From Streptomyces griseocarneus (lineage in GTDB: Bacteria; Actinomycetota; Actinomycetes; Streptomycetales; Streptomycetaceae): a stretch of 64,000 nucleotides of DNA. The translations under genes and the position numbers were made by a program. Shown here one piece after another: positions 8,923-18,600 of the stretch. Below the pieces are notes generated by a model, which made no database searches, was not told the DNA's origin, and worked only from the letters and a program-made list of their open reading frames with translations. The stretch spans positions 496,001 to 560,000 of the forward strand of contig PENC01000001.1 of assembly GCA_003674045.1 (NCBI GenBank), written 5' to 3'. The first letter of the stretch is position 1. Every line of letters starts with the position of its first letter.

Positions 8923-9825
8923 ATGTCCCCGCGCAAGAGATCCGTCCCCGCCCTCGCCTGCACCGCTTCGGCGCTGGCCCTGGCCGTGACGGCGATCGCC
9001 GCCTCCCCCTCCGCGTCCGCCGCCCCGGCCGAGGCGAAGACCGCAAAGGCCGGCAAGACCGTCACGAGCGGCTGGAACGACTGGTCCTGCAAGCCGTCCG
9101 CCGCCCATCCCAACCCCGTCGTCCTCCTCCACGGCACCTGGGCCAACCAGCTGGACACCTGGTTCCTCACGGCCCCGTCGCTGGTCAAGGAGGGCTACTG
9201 CGTCTACTCCCTCGACTACGGCAAGTTGCCCTACATGCCGACGCTCAACGGCCAGGGCCCGATCGTCAAGTCGGCCGGAGAGGTGTCCGACTTCGTCGAC
9301 AAGGTCCTCAAGTCCACGGGGACGAAGAAGGTGGACATCGTCGGTCACTCCCAGGGCGGCGGCCCCCTGCCCCGCTACTACATGGAGTTCATGAACGGCG
9401 CCTCCAAGGTCGACAAGCTCATCGGCCTGGCCCCGGACAACCACGGCGCGACCGCCTCCGGGCTGGCCGTTCTCGGACGCAAGGTCCCCGGCGTGAGCAA
9501 GGTGCTGGACCTCACCGTCCCCGGCGTGCAGGACCAGATGATCGGCTCCGAGTTCCTGAAGAAGCTGAACTCCAAGCCGGACACCGTGCCCGGGGTGAAG
9601 TACACGGTCATCTCGACCAAGTACGACGAGATCGCCACGCCCTACAAGTCGCAGCAGCTCTCCGGCCCGAACGTGCGCAACGTGGTGGTCCAGGACCTCT
9701 GCAAGCTCGACGTCTCCGAGCACATCGCGCTGGGCCTGATCGACCGCATCGCCTTCAACGAGGTGAAGAACGCGCTCGACCCCGCGCACGCGACCCCCAC
9801 CACCTGCAAGTCCGCCATCAGCTGA
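8923..9825 (+). CDS. Secreted triacylglycerol lipase/esterase (first of tandem pair)
   Basis: This 300-residue alpha/beta hydrolase begins at an ATG after a GAGG ribosome site. Residues 1 to about 35 are a signal peptide (MSPRKR, long Ala-rich core, SASAA). The oxyanion segment PVVLLHGTW is followed by the nucleophile motif GHSQGG (Ser143). Four cysteines (in SCKPS, GYCVYS, LCKLD and TTCKS) could form two disulfides. Actinomycete lipases of this type hydrolyse esters outside the cell. The next gene is a close paralogue sharing the same cysteines, the SKPDTVPGVKYTVISTKYDE block and the same C-terminus. No terminator separates the pair. Confidence 0.88.
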   Translation: MSPRKRSVPALACTASALALAVTAIAASPSASAAPAEAKTAKAGKTVTSGWNDWSCKPSAAHPNPVVLLHGTWANQLDTWFLTAPSLVKEGYCVYSLDYGKLPYMPTLNGQGPIVKSAGEVSDFVDKVLKSTGTKKVDIVGHSQGGGPLPRYYMEFMNGASKVDKLIGLAPDNHGATASGLAVLGRKVPGVSKVLDLTVPGVQDQMIGSEFLKKLNSKPDTVPGVKYTVISTKYDEIATPYKSQQLSGPNVRNVVVQDLCKLDVSEHIALGLIDRIAFNEVKNALDPAHATPTTCKSAIS

Positions 9826-9883
9826 CCCCGCCGTCCGGCACGAAGAAGGTTCCCCCACCTCTCCCACTTGCGAGGTAGTCCCC

Positions 9884-10771
9884 ATGTCTGTACGCAAGAG
9901 AGCGCTCCGCGTCCTCGCCGGCACCGTCTCGGCACTGGCGCTGGCCCTGTCCTTCGGCTCCGGCTCCGCCTCGGCGGCCCCGGCCGACGGCGGGGCGGGC
10001 AAGACCGTCACCAGCGGCTGGAACAACTGGTCCTGCAAGCCGTCCGCCGCCCACCCCCAGCCCGTCGTCCTGATGCACGGCACCTTCGGCAACTCCTGGG
10101 ACAACTGGCTCGTGCTGGCCCCGTACCTGCAAAAGCGCGGCTACTGCGTCTACTCCCTGGACTACGGTCAGAAGGCTGGCGTGCCGCTCTTCAACGGCCT
10201 CGGACCGATCGAGAAGTCGGCCGGGCAGCTGTCCGCGTTCGTGGACAAGGTCCGTGCGTCGACCGGCGCCGAGAAGGTGGACCTGGTCGGGCACTCCCAG
10301 GGCGGCGGCCCCCTGCCGCGCTACTACCTCAACTTCCTGGACGGCGCCGGCAAGGTCGGCAAGCTCGTGGGCATCGCCCCCGACAACCACGGCACCACCG
10401 CCTCCGGGATGAGCCGCCTCGTGGACACCGTCCCCGGCGCGCGCAAGGTCTTCTCCCTCACCCTGCCCGGGGTGGAGGACCAGCTGGTGGGTTCGGACTT
10501 CCTGAAGAAGCTGAACTCGAAGCCCGACACCGTGCCGGGGGTGAAGTACACGGTCATCTCGACCAAGTACGACGAGATCGCCACGCCGTACACATCCCAG
10601 TTCCTGAACGGCCCGGACGTCCGCAACGTCGTCCTCCAGGACCTGTGCAAGCTCGACATCTCCGAGCACGCCGCGATCGGCACGATCGACCGCATCGCCT
10701 TCCACGAGGTGGCCAACGCGCTCGACCCGGCGCACGCGACCCCCACCACCTGCAAGTCCGCCATCAACTGA
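9884..10771 (+). CDS. Secreted triacylglycerol lipase/esterase (second of tandem pair)
   Basis: This 295-residue paralogue of the preceding lipase lies 58 bp downstream, with a similar ribosome site (GAGGTAG). It has a signal peptide (residues 1 to about 31), LMHGTFGN at the oxyanion region, the nucleophile motif GHSQGG (Ser138) and the same four cysteines. The 3' ends of both genes are nearly identical at DNA level (9785-9821 versus 10731-10767), so the pair arose by tandem duplication. Changes cluster in the lid-like region after the nucleophile, which may mean different substrates. A strong terminator follows at 10786. Confidence 0.88.
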   Translation: MSVRKRALRVLAGTVSALALALSFGSGSASAAPADGGAGKTVTSGWNNWSCKPSAAHPQPVVLMHGTFGNSWDNWLVLAPYLQKRGYCVYSLDYGQKAGVPLFNGLGPIEKSAGQLSAFVDKVRASTGAEKVDLVGHSQGGGPLPRYYLNFLDGAGKVGKLVGIAPDNHGTTASGMSRLVDTVPGARKVFSLTLPGVEDQLVGSDFLKKLNSKPDTVPGVKYTVISTKYDEIATPYTSQFLNGPDVRNVVLQDLCKLDISEHAAIGTIDRIAFHEVANALDPAHATPTTCKSAIN

Positions 10772-10785
10772 CACCCCCCTGTACC

Positions 10786-10819
10786 GGCCCGGCCGCCTTT
10801 CCCCCGGGGCGGCCGGGCC
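10786..10819 (+). terminator. Strong hairpin terminator after the lipase pair
   Basis: GGCCCGGCCGCC (10786-10797) pairs perfectly with GGCGGCCGGGCC (10808-10819) around a 10-base loop, and TCTTTCCCC follows. It lies between the lipase stop and the start of the penicillin-binding protein gene. Confidence 0.8.
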
Positions 10820-10844
10820 TCTTTCCCCGCTGCCGGACGGAACA

Positions 10845-12818
10845 GTGATCACTCGCAAACAGCTCGCCACCGCACTGCGGCGGTTCCGCCCCGTCTATCC
10901 CCGCCCGGGCCGGACAGGGCTGCGGCGCTGGGTACCGTCGTGGCGCCAGACACTGGGGCTGTCCGGCCTCGCGGTCACCGCCGTGGCCGGACTGCTGACG
11001 ATCATGTTCATACGCACCGGGATCCCCGACGGCCTCAACGCCTTCGCCACCCAGCAGGACAACGTCTACTACTGGGCCGACGGCAGCGAGATGGCCCGCA
11101 CCGGCGAGGTCGACCGGCAGGACACGCCGCTGGAGAAGGTGCCCGGGAAGGTCCGCTGGGCGGCACTGGCCGCGGAGAACGAGACGTTCTACTCCGACAG
11201 CGGGGTCTCCTTCAGCGGCATGGTCCGCGCGGTCTCCAGGATGGTCACCGGGGGCGACACCCAGGGCGGTTCGACCATCACCCAGCAGTATGTGAAGAAC
11301 GCCTACCTCAACCAGGAGCAGACCTTCTCGCGCAAGCTCACCGAGATGTTCATCGCGATCAAGCTTGACGACAGGATGAGCAAGGACGAGATCCTCGAGC
11401 AGTACCTCAACACCAGCTGGTACGGGCGCGGCGCCTACGGCATCCAGCGGGCCGCCCACGCCTACTACGGCAAGGACGTCTCGCAGCTGAACGCGAGCGA
11501 GGGCGCCTTCCTGGCCTCCCTGCTCAAGGGGGCCGCCCTCTACGACCCGGCCTCCGGCGCCGGGAACCACAAGCGCGCGGTGGATCGCTGGAACTGGGTC
11601 CTGGACCGGATGGTGGCCACCGGCAAGCTCTCCAAGAAGGAGCGCGCGCAGTACACGCACTTCCCCGAGCCGATCGCCCCGCCCAAGGTCACCGGGCTGA
11701 CCGGCCAGACCGGCTACCTCGTCGAGACGGCCCGCGCCTATCTGCTGGCCCACTCCCGCGTCTCCGAGCGGGACTTCGCGCTCGGCGGCTACCAGATCCG
11801 CACGACGTTTGACAAACAGCGGATGGCAGCGCTCACCCGGGCGGCCGAGCAGGCGCGGAAGGGCCTGGACCCGGACCGGCGCGCGGCCGACCGTGACGTA
11901 CGCATCGGGGCCGCGTCGGTGGCCACCGACGGGCGCGTCGTCGCCCTGTACGGCGGGCCGGACTACCTCGAACAGGGCTTCAACGACGCCAATTCGTCCG
12001 TCGTACCGGCGGGCAGCGCCTTCACCCCCTTCGTCTACGCGGCGGCCCTGCGCGACGGGGTGCGGCGCGAGCGCGGTGGGCCCCGCACGAAGGTGACTCC
12101 GGCGACGCTCTACGACGGCGACGACAAAATCTCCCTGCAGACCCCGGAAGGCCCTTACTGGGACCGGTCGGGGAAGATCGTCAAGGCGGTCAACGACGGC
12201 GACAGATCCTGGGGGAAGATCTCGCTCAAGGACGCGGTCGCGCAATCGGTCAACACCCCGATGATGCAGCTGGGCATGGACGTGGGACTGGACCGGGTCG
12301 GCGAGGCGGGGGTGCGGGCGGGTCTGCTGGAGAGCAGCCTCGGCGAGAAACTGCCGTCGTTCTCGCTCGGCACCCCCACGCCCAGCGCCATCCGCATGGC
12401 CGACGCCTACGCCACGTTCGCCGCCCAGGGGCGGCACACCGAGCCGTACTCGGTCGCCGGACTCCGCCGCAACGGCGACGACGTGCCCGTGGAGAGGCCG
12501 GAGCCCGCACAGGCCCTGCCGCCGCACGTGGCGGGGGCCGTGGACGACGCCCTGCGCGAGGCGGTCCGCGACGGCACGGCGAAGCCGGCCCGGGCCGCCG
12601 GGCCCGGCACGGCAGGCAAGACCGGCACCGCGCAGGACAACAAGTCCGCCTGGTACGTCGGTTACCGCGGCTCCCTGTCGACCGCGGTCTCGCTCGCCCG
12701 CATCGACCCCAGGACACAGGAGCTGCTCCCGCTGGACGGCATCGGCGGGACACCCGAGGGCACGGTGGGCAGCCCGCTGCCGATCGAGCTGTGGACGCGC
12801 TACATGACCACCGAGTAA
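10845..12818 (+). CDS. Class A penicillin-binding protein (transglycosylase/transpeptidase) with altered SxxK motif
   Basis: The 657-residue product starts at GTG. A basic cytoplasmic tail (1-35) and a membrane anchor (about 36-56) precede a GT51 transglycosylase domain (about 95-265) with ENETFYSDSG (Glu111), QGGSTITQQY and the ILEQYLNTSWYG motif. A penicillin-binding transpeptidase domain follows (about 310-640). Its SVN motif (Ser468-Asn470) and KTGTAQ motif (Lys592) are intact. The nucleophile motif, normally SxxK within GSSFKPF, reads GSAFTPF: Ser391 is present but the lysine is Thr394. That lysine is the general base for acylation, so peptide cross-linking and beta-lactam binding are expected to be weak or lost, while the glycosyltransferase half looks functional. 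It is transcribed alone and convergent with the PKS-side genes. Confidence 0.88.
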   Translation: MITRKQLATALRRFRPVYPRPGRTGLRRWVPSWRQTLGLSGLAVTAVAGLLTIMFIRTGIPDGLNAFATQQDNVYYWADGSEMARTGEVDRQDTPLEKVPGKVRWAALAAENETFYSDSGVSFSGMVRAVSRMVTGGDTQGGSTITQQYVKNAYLNQEQTFSRKLTEMFIAIKLDDRMSKDEILEQYLNTSWYGRGAYGIQRAAHAYYGKDVSQLNASEGAFLASLLKGAALYDPASGAGNHKRAVDRWNWVLDRMVATGKLSKKERAQYTHFPEPIAPPKVTGLTGQTGYLVETARAYLLAHSRVSERDFALGGYQIRTTFDKQRMAALTRAAEQARKGLDPDRRAADRDVRIGAASVATDGRVVALYGGPDYLEQGFNDANSSVVPAGSAFTPFVYAAALRDGVRRERGGPRTKVTPATLYDGDDKISLQTPEGPYWDRSGKIVKAVNDGDRSWGKISLKDAVAQSVNTPMMQLGMDVGLDRVGEAGVRAGLLESSLGEKLPSFSLGTPTPSAIRMADAYATFAAQGRHTEPYSVAGLRRNGDDVPVERPEPAQALPPHVAGAVDDALREAVRDGTAKPARAAGPGTAGKTGTAQDNKSAWYVGYRGSLSTAVSLARIDPRTQELLPLDGIGGTPEGTVGSPLPIELWTRYMTTE

Positions 12819-12913
12819 GAGGCGCCCTCCGAGTGCCCGGGTGGCGAGGCCTCCGTCCCGCGCGTCCGTGCGCCGCGTCAACCTCCACCACAGGGGAATC
12901 GCGGGACGACGAA

Positions 12914-12935
12914 GCCCCGCCGGAACCGGCGGGGC
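12914..12935. terminator. Bidirectional terminator between PBP and SDR genes
   Basis: GCCCCGCCGG (12914-12923) and CCGGCGGGGC (12926-12935) form a perfect 10-bp stem. It lies between two convergent genes and could stop both transcripts. It marks the left border of the macrolide locus. Confidence 0.8.
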
Positions 12936-12957
12936 CTCCTGCGCGGGCGCTGCGCGC

Positions 12958-13758
12958 TCACACCTGCGGCAGAGCGCCGCCGTCGATCACATAGCCTGCG
13001 CCGGTGATGCGCCGGGCACGGTCCGAGACCAGGAAGGCCACCAGGTCGGCCACGTCCGCCGGTTCGGTGATGCCTTCCATCGGGGCGCCTTCCGCATGGA
13101 CCATCATGTGGACGACCGCGTCGCCGTCCTGGCCGGTCGTTCCCCTGATGTTCTCCGCGACCAGGTCCATGGCAGGAGTCCTGACCAGCCCGGGGAGCAC
13201 GCTGTTGACGCGTATGCCGTGCGGGGCGACCTCGGTCGCCAGCCCCTTCGCATAGTGGACGAGCGCGGCTTTCGCCGCGCCGTAGTGCAGCAGGGCGCCA
13301 GCCGGCCGGCGGGCGACGGTCGAGGCCACCTCGATGATCACCCCACTGCGCTGCTCGAGCATCGAAGGCAGGACGGCCCGGTCCAGCCGGACCGCGGCGA
13401 GGTAGTTCGTCTTCAGCGCCTCGCACCAGTCCTCGTCGGGGATCGAGGTGTGACCGCCGAAGTGCGGCATTCCCCCGCTGCTCGCCCCGCCCGCGTTGTT
13501 GACCAGGATGTCGATGCCGCCGAGCAGGTCCAAGGCGGACTCCGCCAGGTGCTGTACGCCCTCCGGAGTGCTCACATCGGCGGTCACCAGCCGTACGGAG
13601 TCCGGGAGTCCCGGTGCCTCCTTGCGTGCCGAGGTCACCACGGTCGCGCCCTCTTCGACCAGCCGCTGGACCATGGCCAGGCCGATTCCACGGGTTCCGC
13701 CCGTGATGAGTGCGCGCTTTCCCACCAGACCAGCCGGTTCGGCATTCCTTTGGATCAT
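12958..13758 (-). CDS. Short-chain dehydrogenase/reductase (SDR), predicted tailoring enzyme
   Basis: The 266-residue protein is a classical NAD(P)-dependent SDR. It has the cofactor motif TGGTRGIG (19-26), NNAG (87-90) and the catalytic Ser146, Tyr159 and Lys163 (HYGAAK). AGGAG nine bases upstream supports the ATG at 13758. It is the last gene of the minus-strand PKS run, 100 bp after the SnoaL-like gene, and ends just before a bidirectional terminator. Inference: it may oxidise or reduce a hydroxyl or ketone of the macrolactone. The C7 alcohol is a candidate, because 7-keto congeners are known in the cineromycin family. A role outside the pathway is possible. Confidence 0.85.
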   Translation of the reverse strand: MIQRNAEPAGLVGKRALITGGTRGIGLAMVQRLVEEGATVVTSARKEAPGLPDSVRLVTADVSTPEGVQHLAESALDLLGGIDILVNNAGGASSGGMPHFGGHTSIPDEDWCEALKTNYLAAVRLDRAVLPSMLEQRSGVIIEVASTVARRPAGALLHYGAAKAALVHYAKGLATEVAPHGIRVNSVLPGLVRTPAMDLVAENIRGTTGQDGDAVVHMMVHAEGAPMEGITEPADVADLVAFLVSDRARRITGAGYVIDGGALPQV

Positions 13759-13858
13759 GAGAGCTTTCTCCTGTCCTATCGGTATTCGCCCCCCGTTTTC
13801 GCCCTGTGGAAATCTGTGCCGAGCGTGTCGGCGGAATGCGCCGTGTCCGGCGCGGCGC

Positions 13859-14332
13859 TCAGTCTTCTCCCGCGGCCTTCCTGGCCTGTTGCCGTTCCGC
13901 GGCGATGTCGGCGATGTTCTTGTTCCCTTCGGTCCAGAGGATCGTCATTGCCAACTCGTCGATCTTCCAGCCGTTTCCTGACCGTACGAGGTGGAAACGG
14001 TAGGTTCCGCCGATGCGCCACAGCGGGGACCCCAGGAGGTTGTCCAGCCGGTGCGTGGCCTGGAAGGAGGCGGTGCATTCCGCGGTGTCGCCGTCCGACG
14101 TCACCAGATGATTGGTCATCAGGTGCTGGGAGGCGTCGTAGCCGCCGAGCACCGCGGCCCAGGAATCGACCAGTTCGGTCGCCGGCAGCGTGCTCGGCGA
14201 CCCGCCGAGCAGGCTTGTGTAATCCAGGAGGACCTTGTCCGTGAACAGGGCCGTGGCCTTGTCCCATTCGTGGCGGTCGGTGTGCCAGCCCATGCGATCG
14301 CAGGTCTCGATGATCGCGTAACGGTCGTTCAT
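13859..14332 (-). CDS. SnoaL-like (NTF2-fold) protein, possible tailoring isomerase or dehydratase
   Basis: The 157-residue protein has the layout of the SnoaL-like/NTF2 superfamily: an N-terminal helix with WHTDRHEWD, a central HLMTNHLV segment (His70, His75), and a C-terminal WKIDELAMTILW strand. This fold includes polyketide cyclases, scytalone dehydratase and limonene epoxide hydrolase. GAGG eight bases upstream supports the ATG at 14332. The gene lies 49 bp after the P450 in the same direction. Inference: because a P450-derived 4,5-epoxide could be opened to the 4-hydroxy-5-ene seen in albocycline, this protein may assist that step. It could equally be accessory, or act on another intermediate. 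Confidence 0.8.
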   Translation of the reverse strand: MNDRYAIIETCDRMGWHTDRHEWDKATALFTDKVLLDYTSLLGGSPSTLPATELVDSWAAVLGGYDASQHLMTNHLVTSDGDTAECTASFQATHRLDNLLGSPLWRIGGTYRFHLVRSGNGWKIDELAMTILWTEGNKNIADIAAERQQARKAAGED

Positions 14333-14381
14333 GCGTGATTCCTCATCGGAGAAGGAGGTCCGGCCGGGCGGGTGCGTTGCC

Positions 14382-15599
14382 CTACCAGGTGACGGGGAGA
14401 TCGTGGATGCCCTCCAGCGTCATGCCGACCTTCATGGAGACCTGGTCCGCCGGAACGGCCAGCCGCAGTGTGGGGATGCGCTTGAAGAGGGTGCCGAAGA
14501 GGATCTCCAGCTCGGCCCTGGCCAGGTTCTCCCCCAGGCACCGGTGGGGTCCGTGACCGAAGGCCAGGTGACCCTGGGTCGACCGGCGGATGTCGAACGC
14601 ATCGGGGTTGTCGAAGGCTTCGGTGTCGCGATTGGCGGCGGCGGTCGAGAGGATGACGCCGTCGCCTTCCTCGATCAGCCGACCGGCCACTTCCACGTCG
14701 GCGGTGGCGACCCGCAGCGTGGTCAGGTCGGCGATCGACAGGAAGCGCATCAGCTCTTCCACCGCGCCGGGCAGAAGATCGGGGTCCTCGCGCAGCAACG
14801 CCAGCTGGTCCGGGTGCTCGAGCAGCGTGAGGGTGCCCAGACCGATCATGCTCGTGGTCGTCTCCTGGCCGCCGATCAGCAGGGCGACCATGAGCTTCGA
14901 CACCTCGATCGAGGTGAGCTCGCCGGTTTCGAGCCGCTCGGTGATGAGTGTGCTGAGCAGGTCGTCGCCCAGGTCGGTCTGCTTCGCCTGCACCACCTGT
15001 ACCAGGTAGTCCAGCAGCTCCCGTCCTGCCAGCACGGCCTTCTCCAGGTCGGGGGCCTGCATGATGCCCTGGGCGTGCTGTTCGAAGAGCTCGTGCTCCT
15101 CGTAGGAGATGCCGAGCATCTTGCAGATCACCCGCGACGGCAGCGGCCTGCCCAGCACCGCGACCAGGTCGACCGGTCCCTCGTGCCGCAGCAGCTCGTC
15201 GATGAGCTCGTCGGCCACCTCCTGGATCATCGGCCGCAGCTTCTCCACCTGCTTGGCGGTGAAGCGCGGCAGCAGCATGCGCCGGCGCGACTTGTGCGGC
15301 TCCCCGTCCAGGCCGAACAGCTCCTGGGTGAACTCGGGGAAGTTCTTCTCCCGTTCGGCCAGGACCGGGAACTTCGGGTTGTCGTGGTCGGAGGAGAAGA
15401 GCTTCGCGTCGGCGAACATCTCCCTCGTCTCCTTGTGCCGGGTCACCAGCCAGGCGGTGCGGCCGTCGTACAGCCGCACCTTCGAGAGCGGGCCCTGCTC
15501 GTCGAGCTCGGCGTACTCCGTCGGCGGGTGGTAGGGGCAGCCCCGCCGCATCGGGTACTCGTGCAGTTCCTGGCCGGTCGCCGTCGGTGTCTCGGGCAT
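14382..15599 (-). CDS. Cytochrome P450, predicted macrolactone C4 hydroxylase
   Basis: The 405-residue protein has all P450 hallmarks: I-helix GGQETT (243-248), ExxR (Glu282-Arg285) and the haem loop FGHGPHRCLG with ligand Cys354. There is no membrane anchor, as expected for soluble actinobacterial P450s. I chose the ATG at 15599, behind GAGGAG. An in-frame ATG at 15659 overlaps the PKS stop (ATGA) and would add 20 residues, so coupled translation from there is possible. It follows the thioesterase-bearing PKS gene directly. Inference: it oxidises the C2-C5 dienoate of the released lactone, giving 4-OH with the double bond moved to C5. Confidence 0.92.
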   Translation of the reverse strand: MPETPTATGQELHEYPMRRGCPYHPPTEYAELDEQGPLSKVRLYDGRTAWLVTRHKETREMFADAKLFSSDHDNPKFPVLAEREKNFPEFTQELFGLDGEPHKSRRRMLLPRFTAKQVEKLRPMIQEVADELIDELLRHEGPVDLVAVLGRPLPSRVICKMLGISYEEHELFEQHAQGIMQAPDLEKAVLAGRELLDYLVQVVQAKQTDLGDDLLSTLITERLETGELTSIEVSKLMVALLIGGQETTTSMIGLGTLTLLEHPDQLALLREDPDLLPGAVEELMRFLSIADLTTLRVATADVEVAGRLIEEGDGVILSTAAANRDTEAFDNPDAFDIRRSTQGHLAFGHGPHRCLGENLARAELEILFGTLFKRIPTLRLAVPADQVSMKVGMTLEGIHDLPVTW

Positions 15600-15655
15600 G
15601 TCGGTTCTCTCTCCTCGGTGAGTTGACGAAGCGTCGGTTCTCGTCCCACGCCGTG

Positions 15656-18600
15656 TCATGGCGCGGGACGGGGGGTGGGAGCGGTGAGCCAGTCGTGCAC
15701 CGACCGTGCGACCGCTTCGGCGTGGTCCTCCACGATCGTGAAGTGGTTGCCCGGTACGCGCTCGACCGCCATGGGGAAGGCCAGGGCGCGCTCACCGGCG
15801 CCGGGCGCCGGTGCCGTCCCGCCGACGGCGGGCATCGGGTCCGAGGCCTGGATCAGGACGGTGGGCGCATACGTCGCGGCCGGGGTGAAGCCGGCGAACA
15901 TCCCGAGATACGCGCCCATCGCGGTCCACCGGACGTGGCCGATCCTGCCGAACACGTCCTCCCGGTCGAACATGGCGCGGGTCAGCGCCGGCTGGATCGC
16001 CGGCAGGTCGTCGTCGACGAAGTAGGTGTCCAGGAGCACCACGGCCGACGGGCCGCGGCCCCGGCGCTCCAGGTGTCCTGCCACGGCGTTGGCCAGCCAG
16101 CCGCCGGAGGAGTATCCGGCCAGGACGTACGGGCCGTCGCCCGCGCAGCGCAGCACCGCCTCGGCCTGGGTCTCGACCATGGTGGCGAAGTCGGCGGGCA
16201 GCAGCTCGCCTTCGACGAATCCCGGCACCGGCAACACCGACACCTCGCGCACTCCGTCGAGCGCCGCGGCGAACCGCGCGTACTGCAACGGGCTCGACGA
16301 CGCCCCCACGCTGGGGAAGCAGATCAGGGCGGGGAGCCCCGAGCCGTCGGCCAGGCGGAGCGGCTCCATGGCGCCGGCCTCTTCCTGGCCGGCGGTGAAC
16401 ACCGGCCGCAGCCGGGAGGCGGCCATCAGGAACTCGTTCGCCTCGCCGATCCGGCCCTGGGAGCAGGCCTGCCGGTACAAGGCGTCGATGGTGTCCTCCG
16501 GCTCCGCCTCGCCGCCGTCCCGGACGGGCCGGGCGGCGCTCAGCAGCTCGTCCAGCCGGGCGGCGAGCGCCACCGGTGTGCCACTGTCGAACACCACCGT
16601 GGCGGGCAGCCGCAGTCCCGTGGCCTCGCCGAGCGCGTTGCGCAGCTCCACCGCGGTCAGCGAGTCGAATCCCGACTCCAGGAACGGCCGGGTGGTGTCG
16701 AACGCCTCCGGAGCGGCGTGCCCCAGCACGTCGGCCGCACGCGCCCGCACCAGCTCGCGCAGTGCCTGTACGCGCTCCTGCTCGCCGAGCTCCGCCAACG
16801 GACGGGCGGACGGGGCCTGTTCCCGGCGCGCCGGGGGCAGGAGCCCGCGCAGTGCGGCCGGTACGCCCGCGCCGCCCGCCGTGCCGCGCAGCACCGCGGT
16901 GTCCAGACGCATCGGGACGAACAGCGGATGCTCGCCCGCCCAGACCGCGTCGAACAGGGCAAGGCCCTCCTCGGAGGACAGGGCGGTCACGCCGGTGCGG
17001 GCGAACCGGAGCAGATCGCCGCGGTCCAGCGTGCCGGTCATGCCCCCCTGCTGTTCCTCCCATGGCCCCCATGCCAACGAGACCGCGGGCAGCCCCTGGG
17101 CGGCCCGGTGGTGCGCGAGGGCGTCGAGGAAGGCGTTCGCGGCGGCGTAGTTGCCCTGGCCCGCGGCGCCCAGGACGCCGGCCGCCGAGGAGAACAGGAC
17201 GAACGCCGAGAGCCCCGCGTCACGGGTCAGCTCGTGCAGGTGTGCCGCGGAGTCCGCCTTCGCCCGCAGCACCGCGTCCACCCGCTCCGGAGTGAGCGAC
17301 GTGAGGACGGCGTCGTCGAGGACTCCCGCCGCGTGCACCACGGCGGACAGCGGATGCTCGGCGGGGATGTCCGCCAGGAGCCCGGCCAGCGCGTTCCGGT
17401 CGGCCACGTCGCAGGCCGCGACGGTCACCCGCGCACCGAGTCCGGCCAGTTCGGCGGCCAGCTCCGTGGCACCGTCGGCCGCCTGGCCGCGGCGGCTCGC
17501 CAGCACCAGGTGCCGGACGCCATGCCGGCCGGCCAGTCGGCGGGCCACCTGTGCGCCGAGGCCTCCGGTGCCGCCGGTGACCAGCACCGTGCCCTCCGGG
17601 TCCGGTGTGAAATTCCGCGCGTCGGGCACCGGCACCCGGGTGAGCCGGGGGACCGAGAGTTCGCCGGCCCGGATCGCCAGCTGTGGTTCGCCGGTGCCGA
17701 CCGCCGCGGCCAGCGCGCGCAGCGACGTCTCCGTACCGTCCACGTCGATGAGTACGAAGCGGTCCGGGTTCTCCGTCTGCGCCGACCGGATCAGTCCCCA
17801 CACGGGCGCCTGTGCCAATGCCGGGGCGTCCTCCCCGTCGCCGGTGGCCACCGCGCCCTTGGTCACGAACGCCAGCCGGGCTCCGGCGAACCGCGGTTCG
17901 GCCAGCCAGGACCGGGCCGTCGCCAGTGCGCCGTGCACGGCGTTCCGGTCGGCCGCAGAGGTATCCGCGGGTGTGCCGACGGACAGCACGACGGCTTCCG
18001 GTACCGGCGCGCCCGCGGCGACCGACTCGCTCAGCCGGGCCAGATCGCCGGCGGTGACGACCTGGACGCCGGCGGACTCCAGACCGGCGGCCAGCTCGCC
18101 TCCGCCCGCGCCCACGACCGCGCAGTGCCGCACCGGCGCCGCGTCGCGTGTCCCGGTCCGCGGCCACTCGATCCGGAACAGCGCGTCGCGGCGGAGCCCG
18201 CCCGCGGCCCGGATCTGCTCACGTGAGACCGGTCGCAGCGCGAGGGATCGCACCGAGACCACCGGCTGTCCCTCTTCGTCCGCGGCCGTCACCGCCACAC
18301 CACCGGGTCCGGCCGGTGCCAGCCTGACGCGCAGCACCGAGGCCCCGCCGCGGTGGAGTGTCACACCGTTCCAGGAGAACGGAACCCGGGCCTCGCCCCG
18401 GCCGTCGATCAGGCCGCCCAGACCGGCGCCGTGCAGCGCGGCGTCCAAGAGAGCCGGATGCACGCCGAACCGGTCGGCCGCGCCCGCGCCTTCCCCGGGC
18501 GGCAGCGACACTTCGGCGAAGACCTCCGCGCCCCGCCGCCACGCCGCCCGCAGGCCGCGGAACACCGGACCGTACCCCAGGCCCGCGGCGGCGAGATCGT

